From: Streptomyces griseiscabiei
Lineage (GTDB): Bacteria; Actinomycetota; Actinomycetes; Streptomycetales; Streptomycetaceae
DNA: 64,000 nt
Assembly: GCF_020010925.1 (NCBI RefSeq)
Contig: NZ_JAGJBZ010000001.1
Span: 1,302,001-1,366,000, forward strand
Direction: 5' to 3'
This document shows, piece after piece, positions 52,553-62,142 of this stretch; position 1 is the stretch's first letter, and the number at the start of each line of letters is the position of its first letter. The notes beneath the pieces were generated by a model, which was not told where the DNA came from, searched no databases, and saw nothing but the letters and a program-made list of their open reading frames with translations. Made by a program: the position numbers and the translations under genes.

Positions 52553-53020
52553 ATGGAGTGGCTCGACGCGAGTACGGAGAACTGCCCCGTCCAGCGCACG
52601 CTCGACGTGGTCGGGGAGAAGTGGACCCTGCTGATCCTGCGGGACGCCGTCAACGGAGTCCGGCGCTTCGACGACTTCCACCGCCATATCGGCCTGTCGG
52701 AGGCCGTCCTCAGCGACCGGCTCCGCAAGCTCGTCTCGGCCGGCGTCCTGCGGGCCGTGCCCTATCGGGAACCGGGCAGCCGCTCCCGCAACGAGTACCG
52801 GCTCACCCGCAAGGGCTGGGACCTGTGGCCCGTCCTGATGGCGCTGAGCCAGTGGGGCGAGACCTACGCGCTCGACTCCGGGGGCCCGGTGCTCGACGTC
52901 CGTCACACCGACTGCGACGCCCCCGTGCGGGTCGTCGTCGCGTGCTCGGCGGACCACACGACTCTGGCCCCCAAGGACGTCACCGCCCGCCTGGGACCGG
53001 GCGCCCGCCCCCGGACCTGA
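52553..53020 (+). CDS. HxlR-family transcriptional regulator
   Basis: 155 residues from ATG 52553; ATGs at 52523 and 52526 would add 9-10 residues but fall inside the predicted promoter. The family start N-C-P-V-Q-R-T-L-D-V-V-G-E-K-W-T-L-L-I-L-R-D is complete and includes the conserved single Cys. The recognition helix S-E-A-V-L-S-D-R-L-R-K-L and wing S-R-S-R-N-E-Y-R-L-T follow. HxlR proteins respond to redox or electrophiles such as quinones and aldehydes. Divergent from a thioesterase with shared promoter boxes; probable autoregulator of that pair and perhaps of the nearby nitroreductase. Confidence 0.9.
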   Translation: MEWLDASTENCPVQRTLDVVGEKWTLLILRDAVNGVRRFDDFHRHIGLSEAVLSDRLRKLVSAGVLRAVPYREPGSRSRNEYRLTRKGWDLWPVLMALSQWGETYALDSGGPVLDVRHTDCDAPVRVVVACSADHTTLAPKDVTARLGPGARPRT

Positions 53021-53153
53021 GCGGCGTGCGTCACGGAGCCGACCGCAGTGTCACAGAGCTGTGCGGAAACGGTTCTCTCTCCGTCGGCGCGGGTTGCGGT
53101 ACCGCTCCCATCAGGCACGATCACCGGGACATCACGATTCTCGGGGGCTTGTC

Positions 53154-53837
53154 ATGACTTACACCGCTCGTTCACGCCGTACCACCGCCGCGCTCGCCGC
53201 CCTCGCGCTCGGCGTCCTGGCCTTGACCGCCTGCGGCGGTGGCACGGAGAAGGACACGGACGCCGCGAACACGGCCACGCCGGGCGCCACGGCTCCGAGC
53301 ACGAGCGCACCGGCCAAGGCGGCCCCCAGTAAGGCGGCCCCGAGCGCGACCGCGCCCAGCACGGTGGCGAGCCCGTCCGGTGGCACCGACAGCGCCTCCC
53401 CGTCGTCGGAGCCCGGCGCGGACGACGATCAGGACGGCGGCGTGGGCATGTGCGAGACGAGCGACCTCGACTACACCGTCACCGTCGCGTCCCTGCCCGT
53501 CAGCCACGCCCTGCTGACCGCGACCAACAACAGCGGCGACCCCTGTCTGCTGCCGACCGGCGACCTGGTGATCACGATCCCGGGGCTCGACGGGGCCGCC
53601 GAACACAGAGGCCCCGCCGGTACGGACTGGATCATGGAGCCCGGTGAACGCGCCTACGCCGGCATCCTGTTCGACGGCGCCGACACGCCGGGCGGCAAGA
53701 GCGCGGACCAGGTGGAGATCGCGCTCACCGCCGCCGAGAGCCCGGCGACCGTGGCGATCGCCGACGGTCCGGTCACCGTCGACGACAGCCAGGTCACCAG
53801 CTTCTTCGGCACGGCCGAGGACGCCCTCAGCTACTGA
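53154..53837 (+). CDS. DUF4232-like secreted lipoprotein
   Basis: 227 residues from ATG 53154. It has a type II signal peptide with lipobox L-T-A-C and Cys near 26, then about 75 residues of Ala/Thr/Ser/Pro/Lys linker (cell-wall spanning type). A beta-rich domain follows: C-E-T-S-D-L-D-Y-T-V-T-V, A-T-N-N-S-G-D-P-C-L-L-P and W-I-M-E-P-G-E-R-A-Y-A-G-I-L-F, with paired Cys residues, as in the DUF4232 family of actinobacterial lipoproteins. Function unknown. It faces the nucleotidase gene convergently across a shared hairpin. Confidence 0.87.
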   Translation: MTYTARSRRTTAALAALALGVLALTACGGGTEKDTDAANTATPGATAPSTSAPAKAAPSKAAPSATAPSTVASPSGGTDSASPSSEPGADDDQDGGVGMCETSDLDYTVTVASLPVSHALLTATNNSGDPCLLPTGDLVITIPGLDGAAEHRGPAGTDWIMEPGERAYAGILFDGADTPGGKSADQVEIALTAAESPATVAIADGPVTVDDSQVTSFFGTAEDALSY

Positions 53838-53847
53838 TCCACCTCGC

Positions 53848-53872
53848 AACTCCCTTGAAGGTCAAGGGAGTT
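53848..53872. terminator. Bidirectional hairpin terminator
   Basis: Arms aactcccttga (53848-53858) and tcaagggagtt (53862-53872) are exact complements over 11 bases with a three-base loop. The stop codon of the leftward nucleotidase gene (53862-53864) lies within the right arm, and the rightward lipoprotein gene ends 11 bases before the left arm, so one hairpin serves both convergent genes. Confidence 0.85.
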
Positions 53873-56738
53873 CGGTCACCCGGTCGGTGCCCGGCGGGGA
53901 GACCGGGCTGCGGGCCGTGAGGTAGTCGGTCAGCGCGGTGATGTCGTCGCCGCCGCCGACCGTGTTCGTGCCCTCGGCGAAGGTGGTGAACCCATCGCCG
54001 CCCGCCGCCAGGAAGGTGTTGGCGGTCACCCGGTAGGTGGCGGCCGGATTCAGGGTCTCCCCGTCGAGCTTGATCGAGGACGGGTCGATACGGTCGCCGA
54101 CCGGGGCGCCGCGGGAGAAGGAGTAGGTCAGGCCCTGGGAGACGCCGAGCATCAGGGTCGGGGCACGGGTGCCGGAGTCGTCGAACTGCTCCTCCAGGAT
54201 CTTCTCGATCTGCGCTCCGGTGAGGTCGACCGAGACCAGGGACCCGGCGAACGGCTGGACCGCGAAGGCCTCGGCGTAGGTGATCTCGCCGGGTGCCTCA
54301 CCGCCCGTCGAGGAGGCGTGCACGAGGTCGGCCCGTACGCCGCCGGGGTTCATCAACGCGATCCGGGCGCCGCCCCGTTCGGGTGCGGAGGTGGCCGCGA
54401 GCTGGGCGTCGGCGACGAGGTTCGCGAGGTCCGACTCGGCGTCGCGGGTCTCGGAGCGGGTGATGTCGGCGGTGACCCCGCCGACGACACGGTTGGCGAG
54501 CGGCGCGGAGAGCGCCTTCCACTTGTCGATGACGGCGGTCTGGTCGGCGTCCTTGGCGCCGGTGCGCACCACGAGGTGGTTCATCGCGGCGACCCGGTCG
54601 CGTACGACGTCACCGGTACGGCGGTCCACCGGCAGCCGGGTCTCGGTGACGACCCGGCCGAAGGACGAGGCCGAGGTGACCGTACGGGGGTGGCCCGCCG
54701 GGTCGGGCAGGGAGCAGATGTACGGCTGGTGGGTGTGGCCGGTGACGACGGCGTCGATGGCCGGGTCGAGGTGCTTCGCGATGTCGACGACGGGTCCGGA
54801 GACGCCGTCGCACTGCCCGTACGAACCGGCCTGGACGCCGCCCTCGTGGAGCAGGACGACGATCGCCTCGACGCCCTGGCGGCGCAGCTTGCGGGCGGCG
54901 GCGTCGGCGGTCTCGACCTCGTCGGTGAAGCGGACGGACTTGATGCCGGACTGGCCGGTGACCTCGGGTGTGCCCTCCAGGGTCATGCCGATGAAGCCGA
55001 CCTTGACCCCGTCGACCTTCTTGACCCAGGTGGGGGCGAGGAGCGGCTTGCCGGTGGTGCGGTCGAGGACGTTCGCCGCGAGCCAGGGGAAGGCGGAGCC
55101 GTCGTAGGGCTCGCCGTCGATGTAGCAGCCGTCGTCGGGGTGGCAGCCGCCGTGCTGGACGCGCAGCAGTTCCGCGGTGCCCTCGTCGAACTCGTGGTTG
55201 CCGACGCTCGTGACGTCCAGGCCCAGCTTCTCCATGGACTCGACGGTCGGTTCGTCGTGGAAGAGGCCGGAGAGGAAGGGGCTGGCGCCGATGATGTCAC
55301 CGGCGGCGACGGTCAGCGAGGCGTCGGTGCCCTCGCGGAGCTGCTTGAGGCGGGCGGCGAGGTGTTCGGCGCCGCCGACCGGGGTGGACCTGGGGTCGAG
55401 CTTGGCGCCGAGGTTGGCGTCACGGCCGGTGGGCGGCTCCAGATTGCCGTGGAAGTCGTTGAAGGAGAGCAGCTGGACGTCGACGGTGTCCGGGCGCTTC
55501 GGGACGGCCGGGGCGCCGCCGTTCAGGAGGCCGGGGCGGAGGGACAGCAGATGGAACTTGGTGACGCTGCCGTTGAAGCCGAAGTTGTCGTCGGCGACCA
55601 GGACGAGCGTGCGGGAGCCGTCCGGGAGGGTCGGACCCCAGGTGATGCCCTCGACGTTGTCGGCGTCCGTGCCGGAGAGGGTGAAGTCGTAGAGCAGCTT
55701 CTTCGGCATCGGCCGCTCGGAGCCGGACGGCTTCGCCTTGCCGCGTACGTCCGTCGCGCCGCGTGTGGTGGTCCAGTACAGACGGATCGCGAAGCCGACG
55801 CCGGAGGCGAAGGAGCGTTCGACGGTGAGGTAGTCGGTCTTGTTGATCGCGAGGATCTCGGAGACGCCCCGGTCGGCGGAGTAGGTGCCGACGGGGGCCG
55901 GCAGCGGGGCGGTGGGCGCGGCGGAGATCGGGTCGACCTCGTAGACGTGCTCGGCCTCGGCCCGGCCGGTGCGACGGTCCATGACGAGGAGGCGTGAGGG
56001 GCTCGTCGCGGTCAGTCCGGCGGCGGGGCCGTCCTGGACGAGCGCGTTCTCGGTGATCGTGACGGCCTCGCGGCCGTCCGGGGAGAGGGTGAGCCCCTCC
56101 AGGGCCTGGTTGTTGCGGACACCGGCGGTGAGGGTGCCCGACTCCGAGCGGACGGGGGCGTACGCCTTGGGCAGCGGGAGTTCGCGTACGTACGCGCCGG
56201 AGGCCGATGTCTCGCGGACGAAGGCCGGCTGCCCGGAGGACGAGGCGCCCTCGCTGGTCCACAGCAGGCCCTTGCCGCCCGGGTTCCAGCGGATCGCCTC
56301 GGGGTCGACGGCCTTGGCGGCGAAGGGTTCGCCGGTCGTGTCGTCGAGGACGGTGAGCGCGTCGAGGGTGGGCTTGCCCGTGGCGAACTTCTTTCCCTTC
56401 AGGGGAAGTTGGAGGGTGTAGAAGCGGGCCTTGCCGTTCTCGGAGCGGTCGTCGCTGAGGGCGGCGTAGGTGTGGGTCCTCGGGTCGTAGTCGATGCCGG
56501 ACAGGCCGCCGAAGGGCATCCCGAGTTCCGTGGTGCCTGCGGGGACGGTGAGGGTGTCGAGGAGGGTGATGCCGTTCTGGGTCTTCTGGGGGGTGCGGCC
56601 CGCCTCGGGTGTGGCCTCGGCGGCGAGACCGTTGGTGAGGGCCAGGCCGCCCAGGAGGGCGGTGGTGGTGAGCGCGGCGAGGGTGGCGCGTCTGCGCCTG
56701 TGTCTGCGCCTGCCGATGAGCCGGCTGTGTCTGGGCAT
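53862..56738 (-). CDS. Secreted esterase-like / 5'-nucleotidase fusion protein
   Basis: 958 residues from ATG 56738. It has a very Arg-rich N-terminus and a long signal peptide (T-L-A-A-L-T-T-T-A-L-L-G-G-L-A). Residues 55-415 resemble the esterase-like domain of phytase (G-M-P-F-G-G-L-S-G-I-D-Y-D-P, D-P-E-A-I-R-W-N, N-Q-A-L-E-G-L-T-L-S-P-D-G, V-E-G-I-T-W-G). Residues 425-950 are an UshA-type 5'-nucleotidase with metal motifs F-N-D-F-H-G-N-L, A-A-G-D-I-I-G-A-S, S-V-G-N-H-E-F-D and V-V-T-G-H-T-H-Q, and a C-terminal substrate domain (N-P-G-G-V-R-A-D-L). It should hydrolyse nucleotides or other phosphoesters outside the cell. Nucleoside-type permease genes follow upstream on the same strand, so it may feed them. 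Confidence 0.92.
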   Translation of the reverse strand: MPRHSRLIGRRRHRRRRATLAALTTTALLGGLALTNGLAAEATPEAGRTPQKTQNGITLLDTLTVPAGTTELGMPFGGLSGIDYDPRTHTYAALSDDRSENGKARFYTLQLPLKGKKFATGKPTLDALTVLDDTTGEPFAAKAVDPEAIRWNPGGKGLLWTSEGASSSGQPAFVRETSASGAYVRELPLPKAYAPVRSESGTLTAGVRNNQALEGLTLSPDGREAVTITENALVQDGPAAGLTATSPSRLLVMDRRTGRAEAEHVYEVDPISAAPTAPLPAPVGTYSADRGVSEILAINKTDYLTVERSFASGVGFAIRLYWTTTRGATDVRGKAKPSGSERPMPKKLLYDFTLSGTDADNVEGITWGPTLPDGSRTLVLVADDNFGFNGSVTKFHLLSLRPGLLNGGAPAVPKRPDTVDVQLLSFNDFHGNLEPPTGRDANLGAKLDPRSTPVGGAEHLAARLKQLREGTDASLTVAAGDIIGASPFLSGLFHDEPTVESMEKLGLDVTSVGNHEFDEGTAELLRVQHGGCHPDDGCYIDGEPYDGSAFPWLAANVLDRTTGKPLLAPTWVKKVDGVKVGFIGMTLEGTPEVTGQSGIKSVRFTDEVETADAAARKLRRQGVEAIVVLLHEGGVQAGSYGQCDGVSGPVVDIAKHLDPAIDAVVTGHTHQPYICSLPDPAGHPRTVTSASSFGRVVTETRLPVDRRTGDVVRDRVAAMNHLVVRTGAKDADQTAVIDKWKALSAPLANRVVGGVTADITRSETRDAESDLANLVADAQLAATSAPERGGARIALMNPGGVRADLVHASSTGGEAPGEITYAEAFAVQPFAGSLVSVDLTGAQIEKILEEQFDDSGTRAPTLMLGVSQGLTYSFSRGAPVGDRIDPSSIKLDGETLNPAATYRVTANTFLAAGGDGFTTFAEGTNTVGGGDDITALTDYLTARSPVSPPGTDRVTELP

Positions 56739-56803
56739 GGGTGTTCCTTCCGGGGAGGGGGAGGGTCCGATGTGTTGCGTCGCGGAGTGCGGGTCCGGTG
56801 GGG

Positions 56804-56835
56804 GCTGGTCGCGCAGTTCCCCGCGCCCCTGAAAG
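56804..56835. repeat. Common Streptomyces intergenic motif
   Basis: The stretch gctggtcgcgcagttccccg and its continuation cgcccctgaaag match a short sequence that, from memory, occurs many times between Streptomyces genes. It is followed by C/G-rich hairpin-forming bases up to 56886. It may serve as part of the terminator of the permease operon or the leader of the nucleotidase gene. Confidence 0.55.
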
Positions 56836-56886
56836 GCCTACGGCCGTTTCGGGGCGGAGAAGCCGGGGCCCAGCCCCGCCTTCTCA

Positions 56887-57822
56887 TCAGAGGGAAGCCG
56901 GGGCCACCTGCCCCGCGCCCCGCCGCTTCCTGCGCCACGCGTACACCGCCAGCGCGACCAGCGTCATCGCGTACGGGATGGTCGACACCAGTTGCGGGGG
57001 TACGTCGAGGGTGCCGAGCTGGACCGCGAGGGCCTCGGCGGCGCCGAAGCCGAGGGCGGCGAGGAAGACGCCCCAGGGGCGCAGGCCGCCGAGGAAGACG
57101 GCGGCGAGCGCGATGAAGCCGCGGCCGGCGGTCATGTCCCGGACGAAGAAGGAGACGTACCCCATGCTCAGGAACACCCCGGCGAGGCCCGCGAGCGCGC
57201 CGCTGAGGGCGAGCCCGGCGTACTGGACGCGCCGCAGCGCGATACCGACCGAGGCGGCGGCGTCCGGCATCTCGCCGACCGCGCGGAGGTGGAAGCCGAA
57301 GCGGGTGCGGTAGAAGAGCCAGGCCACGAACGGCGCGGCGAGGAACGCCAGCCAGGTGATCATGTTCTGGCCGCTCAGCACCTCGCCGACCACCGGGATG
57401 TCCTCGATGCCGGGCAGGGTGACCGTGGGGAGGGTTCCGCTCTTCAGACCCGAGGTGCCGCCCTTGTCGTCGAGGAGGGTGAACACGGCGAAGGCGGTGG
57501 CGCCGGAGGCGAGCAGATTGATGCCGATGCCCGCGATGATCGCGTCGGCGCCCAGCTCCAGGCGGAGCGCGGCCAGCAGGAGGCCGAGGAGGACGGCCAC
57601 GGCGACTCCGGCGAGGGCCCCGGCCGCGACCGAGCCGCTGTACCCGGCGACCAGCGCGCCCGTGCAGGCGGCGCTGAGCATCTGGCCCTCCAGGGCGATG
57701 TTGCTGATGCCGGCGCGTTCGGCGACGAGTCCGCCCATCGCCGCGAGGAGGTAGGGGGTGGCGACGCGCAGGACGGCCGCGAGGAAGGCGCTGCTGAGGA
57801 CGACGTCGAGGACGGTGTTCAT
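56887..57822 (-). CDS. Nucleoside-type ABC transporter permease
   Basis: 311 residues from ATG 57822. About eight to ten hydrophobic helices. Y-L-L-A-A-M-G-G-L-V-A-E-R-A-G-I-S-N-I-A-L-E-G near 25-48 is the permease signature of the BmpD/RbsC-like nucleoside uptake family (COG1079 type). L-G-A-D-A-I-I-A-G-I-G-I-N-L-L-A-S-G and V-G-I-A-L-R-R-V-Q-Y-A-G are also typical. The ATG overlaps the stop of the partner permease by four bases. The partner is now truncated by the mobile element (58779), so the ATPase and solute-binding genes expected upstream are separated from it or lost. Confidence 0.92.
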   Translation of the reverse strand: MNTVLDVVLSSAFLAAVLRVATPYLLAAMGGLVAERAGISNIALEGQMLSAACTGALVAGYSGSVAAGALAGVAVAVLLGLLLAALRLELGADAIIAGIGINLLASGATAFAVFTLLDDKGGTSGLKSGTLPTVTLPGIEDIPVVGEVLSGQNMITWLAFLAAPFVAWLFYRTRFGFHLRAVGEMPDAAASVGIALRRVQYAGLALSGALAGLAGVFLSMGYVSFFVRDMTAGRGFIALAAVFLGGLRPWGVFLAALGFGAAEALAVQLGTLDVPPQLVSTIPYAMTLVALAVYAWRRKRRGAGQVAPASL

Positions 57823-58778
57823 CGGGCACCCGCCGTCCCCCGCGAGGCGGCCGGCTTCCGCGAGGTGCCCGCCTGGCGGCGGGCGAGGCGCCGCTTGAGG
57901 AGGTTCGGCAGGGCCTGGGCGGTGACCAGGAGGACGATGACCGCCTGGATGACGACCACGATCTCCGTGCCCACGTCCGTCTGCTGTTCCATGATGTCTC
58001 CCCCGGCGCGCAGATAGGAGTAGAAGAGGCCGGCGACCACGACGACCAGCGGGTTGTTCCGGGCGAGCAGTGCCACCACGATCCCCTCGAAGGCGAGGCT
58101 CCCGGCGAGTCCGGGTTCGAGCCGCCCGTACACGCCCTGTACGAGGTGCGCCCCGGCCAGGCCCGCGACGGCGCCGCCGATGACGAAGCTCCACTCGATG
58201 GCGCGGGGCACCCGGATGCCGCCGTACTCGGCGAAGTGCGGGTTGGAGCCGGTCATCCGGATGCGGTAGCCGAGCGGGGTGCGGGTGATGAGCAGCCACA
58301 GGGCGACGGCGGTGAGCAGCATCAGGAGGAAGCCGATGTTGGCGCGGCCGAGGGGGATGCCGAGCCATTCGGTGAGCGGGGTGAGCGCGGAGTCCGGCCG
58401 GATGCGCTCCGAGTGGACGGCGCTGCTGCCGGGCTCCTTCAGCGGGCCGTTGACGAGGTAGTCGTAGACGCGGACGACGATCGCGTTGAGCATCAGCGTC
58501 GCGACGATCTCGTTGGCGCCGAGCCGGGCCTTCATCGAGCCGGGGACGAAGCCCATGCCGGCCCCGGCCGCCGCCGCGGCGACCAGCGGGACGATCACGG
58601 CGGCGACGGGCGGCAGCGGAAGGAAGACGGCGACCATGGCCGCCGCCAGCGCGCCCGCGTAGAGCTGGCTCTCGGCGCCGAGGCTGATCTGCCGGGCCCG
58701 GAAGGGGATGGCCACGGACAGGCCGAGGAGGGTGAGGGTGGTCGCGTCCTCCAGCCAGCGGCCGACGCGGAACTTGAT
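57819..58778 (-). pseudogene. Nucleoside-type ABC permease, 5' truncated by a mobile element
   Basis: In-frame sequence runs from 58778 (I-K-F-R-V-G-R-W-L-E-D-A-T-T-L) to the stop at 57819, and an in-frame TAA occurs at 58781-58779, right where recombinase-bearing DNA begins. The remaining part (V-A-I-P-F-R-A-R-Q-I-S-L-G-A-E-S-Q-L, L-M-L-N-A-I-V-V-R, G-A-V-A-G-L-A-G-A-H-L) fits the BmpC-type partner permease, which is usually about 360 residues; roughly the first 70 to 90 are missing. Re-initiation at ATG 58715 would make about 298 residues lacking the first helix. The reading frame has been cut rather than degraded, so the insertion looks recent. Confidence 0.85.
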
Positions 58779-58819
58779 TTATGCGCTGTTGAGCTGTCCA
58801 CGGACTATCGTCCAACGTC

Positions 58820-60322
58820 ATGTCGATCATGGGTTGGCGGGTCCACTTCACCCGCAGGGACCCGGCGTGGCCGCGCGAAGCGACGCCGTTCATAAGGGAG
58901 TTCAGCGCTCTGTTCTCCGGTCTCGATCAGCGGTTGGACGAGCTGGGTGTGCCCGAGGGACAGCCGTTCCTGATCAGTCCGGCGGGTCAGTACGACGTGG
59001 CGTTGAACCGCTACTTCTCAGTGTGGTTGGCGTCGTCTCCGTGGAACACTCAGGCCGCCCATGCCCGGGACCTGCGCACGTACTTCGACTTTCTGTGGTT
59101 CGGGCGAGGCCGACGCGACTGGCGTGATGCGTCGATGGACGATCGGGCGGCGTATGAGTGGTGGCGTCGTCGGGACGAGCACGGGCCTCGGGTGGAGGAC
59201 TCCAGCTGGGACCGGGAGGTCTCTACGGTCAACCAGTTCTATCTGTGGGCGATCGAGCAGGACCTTGTGCGGGCCAATCCCATCCGTCAGCGTGCCGCTG
59301 CAGCGTGGTCGCCCTGGGCGCGAGGTTCCGGCGGCGGCACGGTGCGGCAGGTGCCGGCCGAAGCGTCGCACACGGGTCCGCGGCGTGAGGTGAAGTGGCT
59401 GCCGCCGTTGTCGTACCGGCTGTGGCGCAATGTCGGGCTGTGCGGGTTTGACGCGACGGAGATGCCGAGGCGGGCGTTTCGCGGACGGTGGGCGGCGCGG
59501 AACGTGGCGTACGCCGACGCGATGATCCGTACGGGGCTGCGGCTGTGTGAGCACTCGGCGCTGACGGTGTTCGAGCTGCCGGAGCTGCCGCCGCCCGGGG
59601 CTGGGATCGTCAACGCGCGGGCGATGCTGCCGCACGTGATCTCCAAGGGGCGCTCGGGGCGGGCGGTGTATTGGCCGGTCTCGGTGCTGCGGGACGTACG
59701 CGATTACATGGAGTGGGACCGGACCGAGATGCTCGACTACGGCCGCGCCCGCGGCTTCTACACCCCGACGCGCCGGTCGCTGCTGGTGGAGGACCCGGCT
59801 GTACCCCGAGTGCGGATGGGCGGCCGGTGGGTGCCGGTGGCCCGCCTGGACGCGGCCGAGCGGCGCCGGCTGCTGGTGGCCACAAGGGATGGCGGGTGGG
59901 CGCCGGCGATGGTGTGGCTGAACCAGTGGGGGCTGCCGATGACGGTGTCCGGGTGGAAGCAGGTCTTCGCCGACGCCAACAACCGGTGCCGTGCGCAGGA
60001 CGTTGGCGTGGCGGCGACTCCGCACATGCTGCGGCACTCGTACGCGGTGACCACGCTGGAGCTGCTGTGGCGGGGGCATCTGCAGGCGCTGGGCGATATG
60101 AACGAGCAGCAGCGGCTGACGTATCAGCGGGTGTTCGGTGATCCGCTGAACTGGGTGCGGATCAGGCTCGGTCACCGGTCGGCAACGACGACGGCGGTTT
60201 ACCTGCACACCTTGCAGGAGCTGGAGATGCGCACGCGGCTGGAGCTGGTACCGGAGGGGGCGTGGGAGCCGGCGGGCTTCAGCGAGGAGGGCTGGCTGGA
60301 GCGGTCGGCGGTGGCCGCGTGA
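58820..60322 (+). CDS. Tyrosine recombinase A of a recombinase trio
   Basis: 500 residues from ATG 58820 (ATG 58829 is also possible). N-terminal SAM-like core-binding region (residues about 60-165; D-L-R-T-Y-F-D-F-L and [17 protein letters not shown]), then the catalytic domain: first Arg in G-L-R-L-C-E-H near 240, H-M-L-R-H near 405, G-H-R-S near 451 and the nucleophile Tyr in T-A-V-Y-L-H-T-L near 460. The residues for strand cleavage are present, so it should be active. Its stop overlaps the next start as GTGA. Confidence 0.92.
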   Translation: MSIMGWRVHFTRRDPAWPREATPFIREFSALFSGLDQRLDELGVPEGQPFLISPAGQYDVALNRYFSVWLASSPWNTQAAHARDLRTYFDFLWFGRGRRDWRDASMDDRAAYEWWRRRDEHGPRVEDSSWDREVSTVNQFYLWAIEQDLVRANPIRQRAAAAWSPWARGSGGGTVRQVPAEASHTGPRREVKWLPPLSYRLWRNVGLCGFDATEMPRRAFRGRWAARNVAYADAMIRTGLRLCEHSALTVFELPELPPPGAGIVNARAMLPHVISKGRSGRAVYWPVSVLRDVRDYMEWDRTEMLDYGRARGFYTPTRRSLLVEDPAVPRVRMGGRWVPVARLDAAERRRLLVATRDGGWAPAMVWLNQWGLPMTVSGWKQVFADANNRCRAQDVGVAATPHMLRHSYAVTTLELLWRGHLQALGDMNEQQRLTYQRVFGDPLNWVRIRLGHRSATTTAVYLHTLQELEMRTRLELVPEGAWEPAGFSEEGWLERSAVAA

Positions 60323-62142
60323 GCGAGGGCGTGGCGCGGGCGGGCCGCGGGCGTACGGCAGTGGTGCCGGACGGTTTCTACGAACCTCCTCCCGCGGTGG
60401 AGTTCCCCGAGGACGGCGGGTCGCCGGTGGTGCGCTTCATGGGTGAGGACGGCCGCGAGTGCGTGTTCCGGTTCGCGGAGCTGCCGCTGGCGGGGATGCA
60501 CCGGGACTTCGCCCACGCGCTCGGGGTGCGGATCGGGCCCGGCGGCGGGCGCCGCACGCAGCGGGCGGCGAGCGGGCAGTGGCAGACGGTCAAGCGGTTT
60601 CTCCTGCTCCTGGACAGGCTCCCGGTGCCGCCGCAGCGGGTGGAGGAACTGCGGGTGCGCCACTTGGAGCGGTACCTGATGTCGCGGCGGGAGACGTGTC
60701 TGGAGACGTCGGCCCGCCGGTCTCTGCAGGATCTGCTGCGGATCGTGAGGGTCCTTCCGGGCCAGGACCGGCTGGATGGCGCCGTGGTGGACTACGCCGG
60801 GCAGCCTGGGCACGGGGTGGATGCCCAGCAGGCAGTGCGCCCGGGCTACTCGGATCGCGAGTTCCAGGCCGTGATGACCGCGGCTCGCTCGGACGTGGTG
60901 GCCATCCGTGACCGGATCGCGGCGGGCGAGAACCTGCTGTGGCGCTTCCTCGACAACCCCGAGGCTCTGCTGGCCGCCGAGCGGGAGCAGGGGGCGCGGC
61001 TGGAGGCGATGGCGCGGACAGGCCGGATCCAGGTCGATTACCGGGGGCTGGCGGTGGGCGAGTACCCGGCGGCCTGCTACGCGCAGGCGCGGCAGTTGTT
61101 CGTGGTCGACCAGGACCTGGCTCCTCTGTTGATCTACGCGGCCGGGCTGAGCGGCCGTAACCCGGAGACGCTGAAGGAACTGCCCGCCGAACACCGGCTG
61201 CTGGAGGAGCGGGCGGTGGCGGTGACGCTGGTCAAACGCCGCCGGGGCAAGGCCAACTCCCGTACGACTGTGCACTGGAGCGTGGACCCGGACTCGAACC
61301 GGCAGTTGAAGGCGATGGGTAGTTTCTATCTGCTGCTGCACCGGATGATGGCCCGAAGCCGGGCGTTTTCCGGCACATCCTCGGTGTGGTCGATCTGGGC
61401 GGGCAACGGCCGTGGTGGTGTCCGCCATGCCTCAACCGGCGGGCACCTCGGTCCGTTCGACGCCGAGTTGGCGCGCAAGCTGAAGCTCGGGCAGTGGGCC
61501 GAGCGTCACGGCCTGGTCGGCGACGATGGGGCACCGCTGCAGATGATGCTGACCCGGATGAAGAAGACGGTCGAGACGCGGACGGCTAAGCAGGTGGGCG
61601 GGCACCTGCCGTCCGCGCGGCTGACCAACACGGCCGAGACGTCGTTCGCCTGCTACCTGCGCGGGGATCCGTTCGTCACCGAGTGGGCTGCCGATGTGCT
61701 GACCGAGGCGATCAACGATGCCGAGCGGCACGCCCGTGCCGTCGTCGTGCGCCTGGGTGGCGCGGATGCGGACGCTGTCTCGCAGCGGTCGCTCGGCCAG
61801 GCGGAGGCGGGCGAGCTGGACACGCTCGCCGCCTCGTGCCTGGACATCGAGGACAGCCCGTCCGGCGGCCGGTGCCGCCAGTCGTTTCTGGCCTGCTTCG
61901 CCTGTCCCAACGCCCTGGTCCTGGAGCGGCACTTGCCCGCCTTGCTCGCGCTGGCCGACGTGCTACGAGAGGACCTTGAGCGGCGGGACGTCGATCAGTG
62001 GGCGGCCCGGCACGGGGCGACCTGGACGGTCCTGACCCGCGACATCCTGCCCCGGTTCAGCCCTGCCCAGCGCGCCGCCGCGGCCCGCACCCGCCCGGTT
62101 CTCCCGCTGGACCTGCTCGATGGCCCGAAGGAGCTTTCGTGA
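60319..62142 (+). CDS. Recombinase B of the trio (large integrase-like protein)
   Basis: 607 residues from GTG 60319, overlapping the stop of the first gene (GTGA); a GTGA overlap also ends it. It resembles TnpB-like partners of the trio: a core-binding helix region ([13 protein letters not shown]), a catalytic-like region with L-S-G-R-N-P-E-T-L near 280, and later [10 protein letters not shown] near 435, but a full set of the R-H-R-Y residues is not clear. A Cys-rich motif [13 protein letters not shown] near 518-530 may bind zinc. It probably aids synapsis or target choice rather than cleaving DNA. Family is confident; its own catalysis is uncertain. Confidence 0.88.
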   Translation: MSEGVARAGRGRTAVVPDGFYEPPPAVEFPEDGGSPVVRFMGEDGRECVFRFAELPLAGMHRDFAHALGVRIGPGGGRRTQRAASGQWQTVKRFLLLLDRLPVPPQRVEELRVRHLERYLMSRRETCLETSARRSLQDLLRIVRVLPGQDRLDGAVVDYAGQPGHGVDAQQAVRPGYSDREFQAVMTAARSDVVAIRDRIAAGENLLWRFLDNPEALLAAEREQGARLEAMARTGRIQVDYRGLAVGEYPAACYAQARQLFVVDQDLAPLLIYAAGLSGRNPETLKELPAEHRLLEERAVAVTLVKRRRGKANSRTTVHWSVDPDSNRQLKAMGSFYLLLHRMMARSRAFSGTSSVWSIWAGNGRGGVRHASTGGHLGPFDAELARKLKLGQWAERHGLVGDDGAPLQMMLTRMKKTVETRTAKQVGGHLPSARLTNTAETSFACYLRGDPFVTEWAADVLTEAINDAERHARAVVVRLGGADADAVSQRSLGQAEAGELDTLAASCLDIEDSPSGGRCRQSFLACFACPNALVLERHLPALLALADVLREDLERRDVDQWAARHGATWTVLTRDILPRFSPAQRAAAARTRPVLPLDLLDGPKELS

